64,000 nt of DNA from Apostichopus japonicus (Eukaryota > Echinodermata > Holothuroidea > Aspidochirotida > Stichopodidae): positions 3,741,501-3,805,500 of the forward strand of contig NC_092577.1 in the NCBI RefSeq assembly GCF_037975245.1, given 5' to 3'. Position numbers and translations under genes: made by a program. Below are positions 36,350-45,883 of this stretch, one piece after another (position 1 is the first letter of the stretch; each line of letters begins with the position of its first letter). The notes under the pieces are model-generated. The model was given only the letters and a program-made list of their open reading frames with translations. It was not told the origin of the DNA and searched no databases.

Positions 36350-38196
36350 TCATTCAGGAACATCTTCCTTTAAGACATTTGCCGACTCTACAGCTACTGC
36401 TGACACACGAAGCAAAACATCTGGGTCAGGTGGCTTCGTCATCCAAGTGATTATAAGGTCATCATTTTCAAGTTTCCATCTATGTCCCTCTGGTGAGAGT
36501 GCATCAATCCTTTGCTGCAATGCCCTACTGTGAATTGCAGCCTGGTTGGTGCAGCGCTTAACATGCTGGGTCAGAGCATCTTTTGTTGGTGGTAAACTCT
36601 GCTCTGAGGAGGAGATGAACAGAACACCTTGTACCATGAAATTGGATATTTTTGAGTCTCACATTTTATGATGGGGTACCAATGTAATTACAATTCAGCT
36701 AGAAATATGTTGCAAATTACTTTAATAATTTCAATGGAAAGATTAACCTGATATTGCATCTCAAAGCGTTTAGAGAATTTTTTAATTTTCCTTGGGGGAG
36801 GACCCCCATATTCCAAAAGTCCTAGATCCACCCCTGAACACTCAATGAAATGAACCACACATTGAAGAGAGTACTTTACCTTTCAAGATCTGTATGTCTT
36901 CCTTGTCAAGAATTGTATCTAGTTTCTTCAACATAGAGAGTGGTACCTCACTTCAATGGCAACACGGTCTTTTCCTCTAATATTCATAAAATCTGGGCTC
37001 ATCTTTTTTCCGCTCTGCTGCTTGTCGAAGCAATACTTTAATAAAATGAAATAAAAAAAGCAAATTGTTTTGCATTTTCTGTTGATCAAAATGTAAGTTT
37101 GAACAAATAAGAACTAAGACAATTTTATTTATATACCATGTGATCTGCTCATCTTCTATGGACAAACAAAGACACATTCAAATTTTGCAAACCAGTGTCA
37201 TGCAAAAAAGAATTAAAACAGGCTTTTTTTGACAGTACAGTACATTATCTCTTAATGTTATGGTTTAAATTATACAATGGTAGATTATATCTGTTACTAA
37301 TAATAAAGGAGACAGATACTTGTTCATTTTGGTAAAGCTAGACAGGCTGACCATAAGACCTTGCAAACCTAACCTTATTGCACATTTGTTACACTTATTT
37401 TTCTAACTAATATAATATCTCTATCATTCAAATAAAGGGCCACAGTAAGAAAACTATGAAGCCTGTATTTAACACTTAGGCTAGTGCCCCAGATGGAGAA
37501 TTTGAAACAAATTTCCATTCCTACCACCTTATAACAAAACAAATCAGATGACCATGCCACTAATTATATTATGTTCAGGTCCAACACTGTGCCCTTTGAC
37601 TTGGATTCTATCCCTCAAGAGCTACTGATCTTGCATTATGCAACTTCTCTTAACACTTCAAGGACAGAAGTACAAGTAGAGTCGTGTAGTATGCTTAGGC
37701 TTACCTCCATCGAAAGTCTCTGCCTGCTGCAGCTTGTCCTGCACCCGTTTGCAACGCCGAGTAATGTATTGTTTCTTTTCCCACATATAATAAATTGAAC
37801 AGGCAATACACCAGAGCTTCTGCTTGGTTTCCTCGATCTTTTCCGTCAATTCTTCGTTTAAAATCATATGGGGTCTCCTCTGGAACTGTCCGTTTTCTTG
37901 CAGCAATGTGCTTGCTATCAATGAACCGCCTGTAACACTTATCGTGGAACCCCATCATACTATGCTGTTGAACACACGCTTGATCGTAGTAGGCCATGGA
38001 GTAATCAGTAGTAGCCTACGGCGATATCACTGTCTCCGCCGCTGAGATTAAGCCAATCTTTAGCGCAGGAAGTAACTTTAGTCCATCGTTTATTCGTCAG
38101 TGCCTTGACTGCTTCAAATTTTACAGATTCAATGTGCACTGAGCACTGTAGATTTCCGTGTGTCGGAGACTGACTAGCGCCCGTGGGAGCCGCCAT
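36350..38196 (-). pseudogene. Frameshifted multi-exon gene of an unnamed multicopy family
   Basis: Read on the minus strand. It starts at the ATG at 38196 (good Kozak, AAACATGG) with MAAPTGASQS and FEAVKALTNKRWTKV. Next, in another frame, comes FHDKCYRRFIDSKHIAARKR (HxxCY, possibly metal-binding). A third frame gives KKQYITRRCKRVQDKLQQAE ending at a GATGGAG|gtaagc donor (about 37705). A later exon (about 37035-36880) reads LLRQAAERKKDEP and then, shifted, IRGKDRVAIEVRYHSLC. It ends at an AAAG|gtaaag donor. The last exon follows a ctcctcag acceptor and reads EQSLPPTKDALTQHVKRCTN to the stop at 36350. The motif set resembles an unnamed, highly multicopy family I recall from invertebrate genomes; that is memory, not a search. 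Several frame breaks mean this copy is not functional. Confidence 0.7.
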
Positions 38197-38624
38197 GTTT
38201 GTTGTTTTCTACAAAGATTGCACACAGAACTCATGGCTCATTGGACAATTCATATCACATGGTACAGATATCTCACTGGCGCACAACTTTTGAACGTAGA
38301 ACGGCAGGTTTCTTAACATACGCAATAAAAAATATAGTTCGATCTTTCGAGCGGAATTGCAAAAAAACTGCAGGAAAGTACATGGAAAACTTTTGGATCA
38401 TTAATCTTAGTTAATTTATGTATTCAATGCTGTAGAGAAATTTTAGACCCGCAGTTGCTGGAACGAAACAAGCGAATTTCGACCTTCAGCTGATGGCCTA
38501 TTGCTCTTGAAGATGTCTTTCAGATAAGCCAACGATGGGCTGGGTTTGTGTCCCCTTTAAAATATATTACTTTACATATACAATGAGTTTATTACTTAGG
38601 CTCACCTTAACTCAATCTCAGAAA

Positions 38625-39485
38625 CGTATGGTACGTGTACGTATGGTATGTATGGAACGTATGGTACGTATAGGTACTATGTAACCTCTGGTTCGTATGG
38701 TACGTATGGTAAGTATGGTACGTATGGTATGTATGGTACGTATGGTATGTATGGAACGTATGGTACGTATGGTATGTATGGTACATATTGTATGTATGGA
38801 TCGTATGGCAAGTATGGTACGTATGGTATTTATGGTACGTGTGGTACGAATGGTACATATGGTACGTATGGTTTGTATGGTACGTATGGTACGTATGGTA
38901 CCTATGTAACCTCTGGTTCGTATGGTACGTATGGTACGTATGGTAAGTATGGTACGTATGGTATGTATGGAACGTATGGTACGTATGGTATGTATGGTAC
39001 ATATTGTATGTATGGATCGTATGGTTAGTATGGTTGGTATGGTATTTATGGTACGTGTGGTGCGAATGGTACATATGGTACGTATGGTAAGTATGGTACA
39101 TATGGTCCGCATGGTATGTATGGTACGTATGGTATGTATGGAACGTATGGTACGTTTGGTATTTATGGTTTGTATGGTACGTATGGTACGTATGGTACCT
39201 ATGTAACCTCTGGTTCGTATGGTACGTATGGTACGTATGGTAAGTATGGTACGTATGGTATGTATGGAACGTATGGTACGTATGGTATGTATGGTACATA
39301 TTGTATGTATGGATCGTATGGTTAGTATGGTTGGTATGGTATTTATGGTACGTGTGGTGCGAATGGTACATATGGTACGTATGGTAAGTATGGTACATAT
39401 GGTCCGCATGGTATGTATGGTACGTATGGTATGTATGGAACGTATGGTACGTTGGTATTTATGGTACGTATGGTACGTATGTTAC
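38625..39485. repeat. 9-bp minisatellite (TATGGTACG) with ~297-bp higher-order repeat
   Basis: About 860 bp of 9-bp units (TATGGTACG, TATGGTATG, TATGGTAAG and others). A longer block beginning TACCTATGTAACCTCTGG recurs at about 38898 and 39195 (297 bp apart), with a related start near 38670. Frames stay open on both strands because 9 is a multiple of 3. Confidence 0.96.
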
Positions 39486-39639
39486 GCATGTGGCTGAATG
39501 TACGTGTGAGCTATAGCAACCATTATGGAAAACAGAAATGACTGGAAATCTCGATGCCAGGTTATTGTCCGGCCAACTTCTCCTACCCCTCATGATGATA
39601 ATGGTCGACCGAGGTCGTACTGATGATGATGATGATGAT

Positions 39640-39715
39640 GTATGGTAAGTATGGTACGTATGTCACGTATGTTACGTATGGTAAGTATGGTTCGTATGGT
39701 ACGTTTGGTACGGGA
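39640..39715. repeat. Outlying patch of the 9-bp minisatellite
   Basis: TATGGTAAG and TACGTATGT units after a (GAT)n tract, separated from the main array by about 150 bp of unique DNA. Confidence 0.88.
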
Positions 39716-41196
39716 CGAATTGCACTCGCACTCTTTGTGTAGTTTTAAACCCATTCCAGGTTTCGGAGCCAACATTGAGGACGAATTTTAGACAGAATAT
39801 AAATTGACACATTTAATTGCATTTAAGTGCAAATAACCGCCAAATCTGAAGCGACGTGCATTCGTTCCGTTTAAAAGAAATTTCCAAAGAAAAAACTTAG
39901 ATTTATAATAACACAATCAAATGGAGTTTACCTGTGTTTGTGAGGAATGAGTTATTGGGGACTTATATATTTTTGATCTGGCAAATGTGAGGATTACGAA
40001 GACCGTTGTTATGGTTACTACGCCTTCATCTCATCAAACGGGTGGAAATCAACAATTCATATGCCTTGGGCAAATTTGATCAACTACAAATAAAATCATT
40101 TAACGAAAAATATCCAGTTATACACGAACTACAAACAAAACGGGTTTAGGTGGAGTTAGGTTGTGCCGAGTCAATTAAAGAAAATTGAGTCACCAAAATA
40201 ATTACTGTTATGGTTTAAATAGATTTATTTGATCGTTAAAACCATTAGCAGATCTTGATCTAAAATATTGAATCACTTAACTTGACCTAAATGATGGGTT
40301 TTCCAAAGTGTTTGATCTGAATTATTGAGCGTCTGAACATAATGGCGCTTGTTTCATTATCAACACTGTTAACATTCTACACGCGCACACACACAACGAC
40401 ATTACCATCGCACATACGTTCATTCATTCGGTGGTATCTGGAATCAATAACAGTCTATGTTTACACGCAGTAACCGTGTATGTATACACGTGTATGTATG
40501 CACCGTGTATGTATATAACCGAGTATGTAAGGGGAGTAGGTGGTGTATTTTATAGGCACTGATCACCCAATCCTTTACCGAAAGGTGTTCATCTGCCATC
40601 TGGATGCAAGAACTGTTCTGAATCTCTGGATGCTTTCAGTTTAGGTCATGTATAGTGCACACCTCCCACCGCAAAGCTTAGGTGTGCTTCTGGGGTGAGG
40701 GGGCCAGCGACCCCCACCCGTCAGTAGTTCCTAAGCTGCTGTGAACCACTGATTGGCCCATGTTGATTTATTTTATAGTGCCTTACAGCCTATAATAGCT
40801 CTTGACTTATGTCAATCTTCATGGGCTATTGTTCACTCTAGCTTTTATGAAAAATATAAAATATAAAAACTGTATATACGCGAAGGTTGGATTCACATTA
40901 TGACCCACGAGGAAAGAGGCTAACATATCACCCATCAATTTTATTCGAAGAATGAATTAACACAGTATAATCTTACAATTTCAGATTGATAAGTTTTCAT
41001 TCAGTATTTCGCTAACGGTTGTTTCATATATACCTTAATATCTAGCCGTTTAATATTGTCTATAGCGTTCGTGACAATAGACATTCTCTAAGACTTCCGT
41101 TCATATTTTTTTCCTTCTTCCTCTGACTGCGAACAAATAATAATACTAATCATACTATTGGCAATCATAATCGTCATGTGACTCGGAATAACATAT
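39716..41196. other. Intergenic up to the Gypsy element
   Basis: Includes one copy (40250-40330) of the 60-bp minisatellite unit seen at 34145 and small GTGTATGTATAC repeats near 40475-40530. No gene seen. Confidence 0.45.
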
Positions 41197-41434
41197 TGTA
41201 ACCGAACTTGCGTAGTGTTTAAGCTTTGAGGGCTATTCTTTAAGCTGTATAAACTGTTTACGTAATGTTATGATTCTTTGTCGGGAAATCCCCGTTAAGT
41301 TGTTTACTATGACGTAAGTAATCGTGCACCTGGCCTCTCGGTCTCCGGAAGTCTGGTGACTGCAACTCTGAGGCGGTGTCCTTTGAAGTAGTAACTTTCT
41401 CACGCGCGTAAACTTAAGCCATTGTTCAGGCTAG

Positions 41435-41442
41435 TATAAAAG
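41435..41442 (+). promoter_or_regulatory. LTR TATA box
   Basis: TATAAAAG in the 5' LTR, expected to place transcription start near 41465. The same site in the 3' LTR is 46122-46129. Confidence 0.75.
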
Positions 41443-41984
41443 GAGCTGTTGGTACGTGCAGCGAGGGACTCTTTGCCAAAATATCACAAGACGTCTACGT
41501 ACGGTACGTTATCATATCATTTACTATTATCCAAGTTGGTAGGTTTCTAATACCACGGCACCGTGTATAACTGTTCTTAGATATTGTAAGCGCTCAGAAT
41601 ATTATTGAGTACATTTGTGAGTTGTATACATTGTTAGCAAACTGCGATATTTCACTGAGGGATAGATTACGCCCAATTATTTAGGAGTAACGTTATTAAC
41701 CGATTGTTATCATTTTACGTTATTCAGTAGCGCTCTGAACTACGTGACAATGTGTGTACTTTAGTAGAGATCAGTATTCTGCCGTGATTGTATATTTTCA
41801 GTTAGTCCGTAAGTAGGAACATAAGTGAATAGCCTAGGTCAGATATTTGCCATATACGTTACTGCCATTTAGTCAATCGATTGGTTCTTAGTATATTTGT
41901 ATCTGTTAACGGTATTGCAGACACCGTTTAGTTAACCCTATAGCTTTGAATCTGTTTACATATTTAGAGCCTGCGTTTGGCGTT

Positions 41985-42210
41985 CCGTTTATCGCCGTGT
42001 TATACGTTGCGTTATACGCTGCGTGTGGCGCCGCGTTGGACGTTGCGTTGGACGTTGCGTTGGGCGCCGCGTTTTACGTTGCGTTCCGCGCTGCGTTGGA
42101 CGCCGCGTTGTACGTTGCGTTATACGCTGCGTGTGGCGCCGCGTTGGACGCTGCGTTGGGCGTTGCGTTTAGTGCCGTGTTCTACGCTGCGTTTAGACGC
42201 CGCGTTTAGG
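41985..42210. repeat. 12-bp minisatellite inside the LTR
   Basis: About 18 degenerate units of the type GACGTTGCGTTG and GGCGCCGCGTTT, G/C-rich against the AT-rich surroundings. It lies between the TATA box and poly(A) signal, so in the R region and the RNA leader. Open frames of 87 and 101 codons cross it as a consequence of the 12-bp period; the 87-codon frame starts at TTG. Confidence 0.9.
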
Positions 42211-42281
42211 AATTGCGTTAACCTTTACGTTATGCGTAATGTAAGGATATTTAATGAACCTAAGTGTAAGTCGGAGGTTTG

Positions 42282-42287
42282 AATAAA
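42282..42287 (+). terminator. LTR polyadenylation signal
   Basis: AATAAA. The copy that would act at the RNA 3' end is at 46969-46974 in the 3' LTR. Confidence 0.65.
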
Positions 42288-42407
42288 CGGTACCACTGTG
42301 CCACGGGCACTTTATCATCCTCTTCATTGTCATCTTTTTGTCGAGACTCTCTTCCGCCAACCCCATAATTAAAGACTGCCCCACCAGACAGGGAAGTGAC
42401 GTTACAT

Positions 42408-42428
42408 TGGTGGCAGCGATGGGATTTG
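42408..42428 (+). other. Primer binding site, tRNA-Leu type
   Basis: TGGTGGCAGCG then ATGGGATT starts one base after the 5' LTR. It is complementary to the 3' end of a eukaryotic tRNA-Leu of the AAG/TAG type (as I recall it, ...CACCGCTGCCACCA) with two mismatches in 21 bases. Confidence 0.82.
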
Positions 42429-42477
42429 TATCACGTGCTGACTGTTGGTGAACTGGGCGGCGACAAACCAGTCCAAG

Positions 42478-43845
42478 ATGCCTGGGGTTAATCCTTTTGA
42501 CGACAGCCTAAGTAGTGACAGGATGGCCTGGGCTTTACGGGGAGAAGAACAACCGGATGAGAGTCTGTCAGGATGGTCAGGGGAGGGGATGTTATCGTGG
42601 CCAGCACAGTGGTGTCGAGACAGAGAAACTGCAGGACGGTGCCCTATCGGACCGGACGGCTACACGGAGGATGGCGGTCGGACTAGCAAGGGTGAAGGTG
42701 GACCAGAAAGGGAACCCTTTCGAGGAGGAAGAACCTGGATTCCGGTGGCAAGTAGTGTCGAGCAACACCAAGGATTTAGCGCTGACGTCAACTCACGAGG
42801 TCAGAGAGAACGGAGAGACTCGAAGAGGAAAGATGCGCCAAACAGTGGCCCACCAGCGTTGAACAGTGGAAACCCATTCCTCGGCGACATGCGACCGGCC
42901 GATGAGAGACACTTCGACGGGAGAGAACCCCACGTGTACGGCGACGGTGGTGAAACTAAAATAGGTAAGAACAATTTACTTTTTGCAGGTGCTGACAGAA
43001 GATTGCCGCAGATGCCGATAGGTAACACTCACAGGGCCCCACCTCCTACCTTTGACGGCTCAACACCATGGAAGGATTACTTGGTACAGTTCGAGCTAAT
43101 AGCTGAACTCAATGGATGGGACGAGCGCTGTAGATCTCTGCAGCTTGCTGCAAGTCTACGTGGTCCGGCGCAAGCAGTTCTGGCTGATATGGAACCAGTT
43201 AGGAGACGGAGGTTTCATTTACTGGTTGATGCCTTGGAGCAGCGATTTGGAAAAAGGAATCAAACAGAAGTTTTCAAGGCAATACTACGAAACAGATCCA
43301 GGAACCCGACAGAGACCCTGCCTGAACTAGCACACGACATCAAACGGTTGCTTAGCCGTGCCTATCCTGATGCCTCATTAGAGATGAAGGAGACGCTGGC
43401 TAAAGATTTCTTTATAGACGCTCTTGGAGACAGTGACATCAAATGGAAAGTATACCAAGCACGCCCAAGATGCTTAGAAGACGCCGTGACTATAGCAGTA
43501 GAGCTTGAAGCTTTTGGCCTAGCCGAGTCAAAGAAATCTTCGTCCCGAAAACTAGCGGTACGTACTGTTGGTGAAAAAGTGGAGCCGAAGACGAAACCGG
43601 AAGTGGGTGATGAACTTGCAAAAACACTCATGACTGCACTGGAGAAGGGTTTCCAGACTTTGACTCAACAGTTTTCCCAATTGCAAACAAGTAGACAGAG
43701 TGGGCCAGGTGGATACAGAAGGAAGATGAACGACGGGAAGTGCTGGGAATGCGGTGAGACGGGTCATTTTAGTCGAGACTGTCCAGAGCGCAAGAAGGGA
43801 CAGACTTTCCCAAGAGAGTACAAACGACAGGGAAACGAGCAGTAG
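42478..43845 (+). CDS. gag: Gypsy Gag polyprotein
   Basis: 455 residues from the first ATG in this frame (42478; the frame is open a little upstream but without ATG) to TAG at 43843. The N-terminal third is charged and low in structure. A capsid-like central region follows, with YLVQFELIAELNGWDERCRS and FLALAH-type helices including LEQRFGKRNQTEVFKAILRN. The C-terminus carries one zinc knuckle CWECGETGHFSRDC (CX2CX4HX4C, 43741-43782) followed by basic residues. Gag builds the cytoplasmic virus-like particle and packages element RNA. The frame is intact. The Pol frame overlaps it in -1 from 43773. Confidence 0.93.
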   Translation: MPGVNPFDDSLSSDRMAWALRGEEQPDESLSGWSGEGMLSWPAQWCRDRETAGRCPIGPDGYTEDGGRTSKGEGGPEREPFRGGRTWIPVASSVEQHQGFSADVNSRGQRERRDSKRKDAPNSGPPALNSGNPFLGDMRPADERHFDGREPHVYGDGGETKIGKNNLLFAGADRRLPQMPIGNTHRAPPPTFDGSTPWKDYLVQFELIAELNGWDERCRSLQLAASLRGPAQAVLADMEPVRRRRFHLLVDALEQRFGKRNQTEVFKAILRNRSRNPTETLPELAHDIKRLLSRAYPDASLEMKETLAKDFFIDALGDSDIKWKVYQARPRCLEDAVTIAVELEAFGLAESKKSSSRKLAVRTVGEKVEPKTKPEVGDELAKTLMTALEKGFQTLTQQFSQLQTSRQSGPGGYRRKMNDGKCWECGETGHFSRDCPERKKGQTFPREYKRQGNEQ

Positions 43846-43889
43846 CCAGCCTCGAAGGGCAGAGACTGGCTAGCAGCAATGACACGCCC
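43830..43889 (+). promoter_or_regulatory. Predicted -1 ribosomal frameshift signal
   Basis: GGGAAAC (43830-43836) is a canonical X XXY YYZ heptamer, in phase with the Gag codons GGA AAC, three codons before the Gag stop. A 6-nt spacer leads to a stem of 7 perfect pairs (43843-43849 with 43866-43872). Four loop bases GGGC (43857-43860) can pair with GCCC (43886-43889) as an H-type pseudoknot. Slipping back one base enters the Pol frame, which has no ATG before the protease. Confidence 0.82.
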
Positions 43890-45668
43890 ACAAAGATAAC
43901 GTTGAAAAGTAGAGCATTGTCGGTAGGGCAGAACGGACTCTATGTGACGGGAAGGCTTGAAGGTGTCCAAGTGAATTTCCTTGTAGACACTGGAGCTAAT
44001 ATCACTTTGATAAGTCCTGAAGTCTACATGATGCTACCAGAACAAGGAAGACCAGCTTTAACAGACGCTTCTCTTGAGATGAACGTAGCAGATGGCAGAC
44101 CCCTTGTTTTTCACGGCAGAGGCTATTTTCAACTAGAAATCAGTGGTGTGAAAGTGAAACACGAAATCTGGGTGGCTAATATCGACACAGATGGCTTATT
44201 GGGATATAAGTTCTTGCAGATGTACAACTGTACCATAGACGCTGGAAAGGGTCAGCTAACTATTGGTTGTGAGCGGCAACAGGACAACAAGGAGAAGCCA
44301 AGGGAAGGCTGTTGTAGGGTTGCGCTTGGGGAAACCGTAGTGGTGGCACCAGAGAGCGAACGAGTGGTGACAGGGAGGCTTACAGAAGAGGAACGATATC
44401 GAGGACCGGCTGTGACGGAGTACAGCGAGAGGTTCCTGAAGCGTCATGGACTGATGTTGGCCAGGGTTGTGGTAGATACTTCAGAGGAAGACGTGCCATT
44501 ACGGCTATTGAATCCCAGTGCGATGCCAGTCACTATTTACAAAGGTACGATGGTTGGCTCGTGTCATGCTGTGAATGTAATTGATGATAACACGGATAGG
44601 ATATCAGGATGCCGATCTGTATCGGAATATTCGGGTTCAAGGCGGTCGTCCGGAGCAACAAGACGAATGGAGCTGGCGGAACACGTGCGGGATCTAGCCG
44701 AAAGAAGCTGCTGCAACCTGGACACGGCTCAAAGGGAGCGTGTAAAGGAGATGCTGGCTGAGTTTGCTGACGTGTTTGCGAAGTCTCCTGAGGACCTGGG
44801 ACGCACCAACTTGGCGAAGCACCGAATAGACATTGGCAACGCAAAACCTATTAGACAGGCAGCTAGAAGACTCCCAATTCATCAGAAAGCAGAAGCGCAA
44901 AAGGAAATTAACAGGATGTTACGTGAAGACATTATTGAGCCTTCATCCAGTTCTTGGTCCTCTCCGGTGGTATTGGTTAAGAAGAAAGATGGCTCTACTA
45001 GATTCTGCGTAGATTACCGGAAGCTGAACGCCGTCACTACGAAGGATTGTTATCCCCTACCCCGTATTGATGACTCTCTGGATACACTGGCAGGTTCGAG
45101 GTGGTTTTCCACATTGGATCTGGCCAGTGGTTACTGGCAGGTAGAAATGGAGGAAGGAGACCGACCGAAGACGGCATTCGTGACCTACAGTGGCTTTTAT
45201 CAATTTAAAGTATTACCTTTCGGGTTATGCAACGCTCCCGCTACGTTTGAGAGATTGATGGAGAGAGTGTTGAAAGGGCTACAGTGGCAGACGTGTCTGT
45301 TGTACTTGGACGACGTCGTAGTCTATGGAGAAACATTTGAGAAAGCGATACTCAGGCTGACCGAAGTGTTGGGTAAACTACGGGACGCCGGACTAAAACT
45401 TTCTCCCAAGAAGTGTAACCTGTTTCAGAACCAAGTAACCTACTTGGGCCACATCGTTTCCCAAGATGGCATTTTACCAGATAAGGACAAAACACAAGCT
45501 GTAACAGATTGGCCAACTCCATCTTCCACGACGCAGGTTCGTAGCTTTGTAGGACTCTGCTCTTATTACCGAAGATTCATCCAAGGATTTGCCGAAATAT
45601 GTTCTCCTTTGCATAAGTTGACAGAGAAAAATGTGAAGTTCAGATGGACGAATCAAGGTCGTGGTTGA
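43837..45668 (+). CDS. pol: Gypsy Pol, protease and reverse transcriptase only (truncated)
   Basis: Expressed as a Gag-Pol fusion by -1 frameshift; the frame is open from 43773 and has no ATG before the protease. Protease: DTGA (43986-43997) and the later LLGYKFL. RT: AKPIRQAARRLP, then VLVKKKDGSTRFCVDYRKLN, then FSTLDLASGYWQV, LPFGLCNAPATFERLM and the catalytic YLDD (45303-45314), then LGHIVSQDGI and VRSFVGLCSYYRRFI of the thumb/connection. The frame stops at 45666, at the point (KFRWTNQ) where RNase H normally begins, so RNase H, integrase and any chromodomain are missing. Up to there no stop or frameshift is present. It cannot support integration on its own. Confidence 0.93.
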
Positions 45669-45883
45669 AAGATTCCAGAGGAACGACGCGTGGAACTGAA
45701 CCAGATGTTTCTATAAGTTTGTAAATATGTTTATAATGTAAATATGTTAATATTTTCTGTGTTATTGTGTTAAGATAACAAGAGTGGTAGCCGTGTTATT
45801 CTAACGTAGGAAATTTGTTTAAAGTAATAGTTATTCTCAAGTAAGTAAATGCGAGGACGCATTTGGAGCTAAGGTGGGAGGTG
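45669..45883 (+). other. Internal tail and polypurine tract of Gypsy element
   Basis: 215 bp between the pol stop and the 3' LTR. The purine-rich GGTGGGAG preceding the 3' LTR (about 45873-45880, followed by GTG) is the probable plus-strand primer. The first bases after the stop may be the far side of the internal deletion. Confidence 0.6.

Larger units (their letters stand above)
34374..38499. mobile_element. DNA transposon with long TIRs carrying a broken multi-exon gene
   Basis: The two ends are diverged inverted repeats of roughly 150 bp (34374-34521 and 38351-38499). Both begin AGGCCATCAGCTGAAG and share GTTTCGTTCCAGCAAC, GGGTCTA, CAAAAGTT and TTTCCTGCAGT further in. TA lies outside both ends, too short to prove a target duplication. 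The minus-strand gene at 36350-38196 starts about 150 bp inside the right repeat, the layout of an element-encoded gene. I do not recognise a transposase catalytic motif. The family is unassigned. Confidence 0.72.
41197..42406 (+). repeat. 5' LTR of Gypsy element
   Basis: 1,210 bp, TG...CA. Contains a TATA box (41435-41442), a 12-bp minisatellite (about 41985-42210) and AATAAA (42282-42287). By eye it is identical to the 3' LTR throughout the lines compared. Confidence 0.97.

Noticed and set aside
36780-36840. Single hAT-like end (CTAGATCCACCCCTG)
   Set aside because: Looks like one terminus of a CAGGGG-type element, but I found no matching left end or duplicated flank.
38607-39497. Open frames of up to 263 codons (YHTYHT, RTIRTI, MVRMVR peptides)
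   Set aside because: By-product of a 9-bp tandem repeat with no stop in its unit; several frames open on both strands.
41946-42282. 87- and 101-codon ORFs in the LTRs with Ala/Leu/Val or Arg/Trp-rich repeats
   Set aside because: Produced by the 12-bp minisatellite; the 87-codon frame starts at TTG, not ATG. Identical in both LTRs because the LTRs are identical.
42445-42477. Upstream extension of the Gag frame
   Set aside because: That start is TTG. The first in-frame ATG is at 42478.
43902-43904. Apparent independent start of the Pol ORF
   Set aside because: The codon is TTG and the frame is open upstream into gag; frameshifting from Gag explains expression better.
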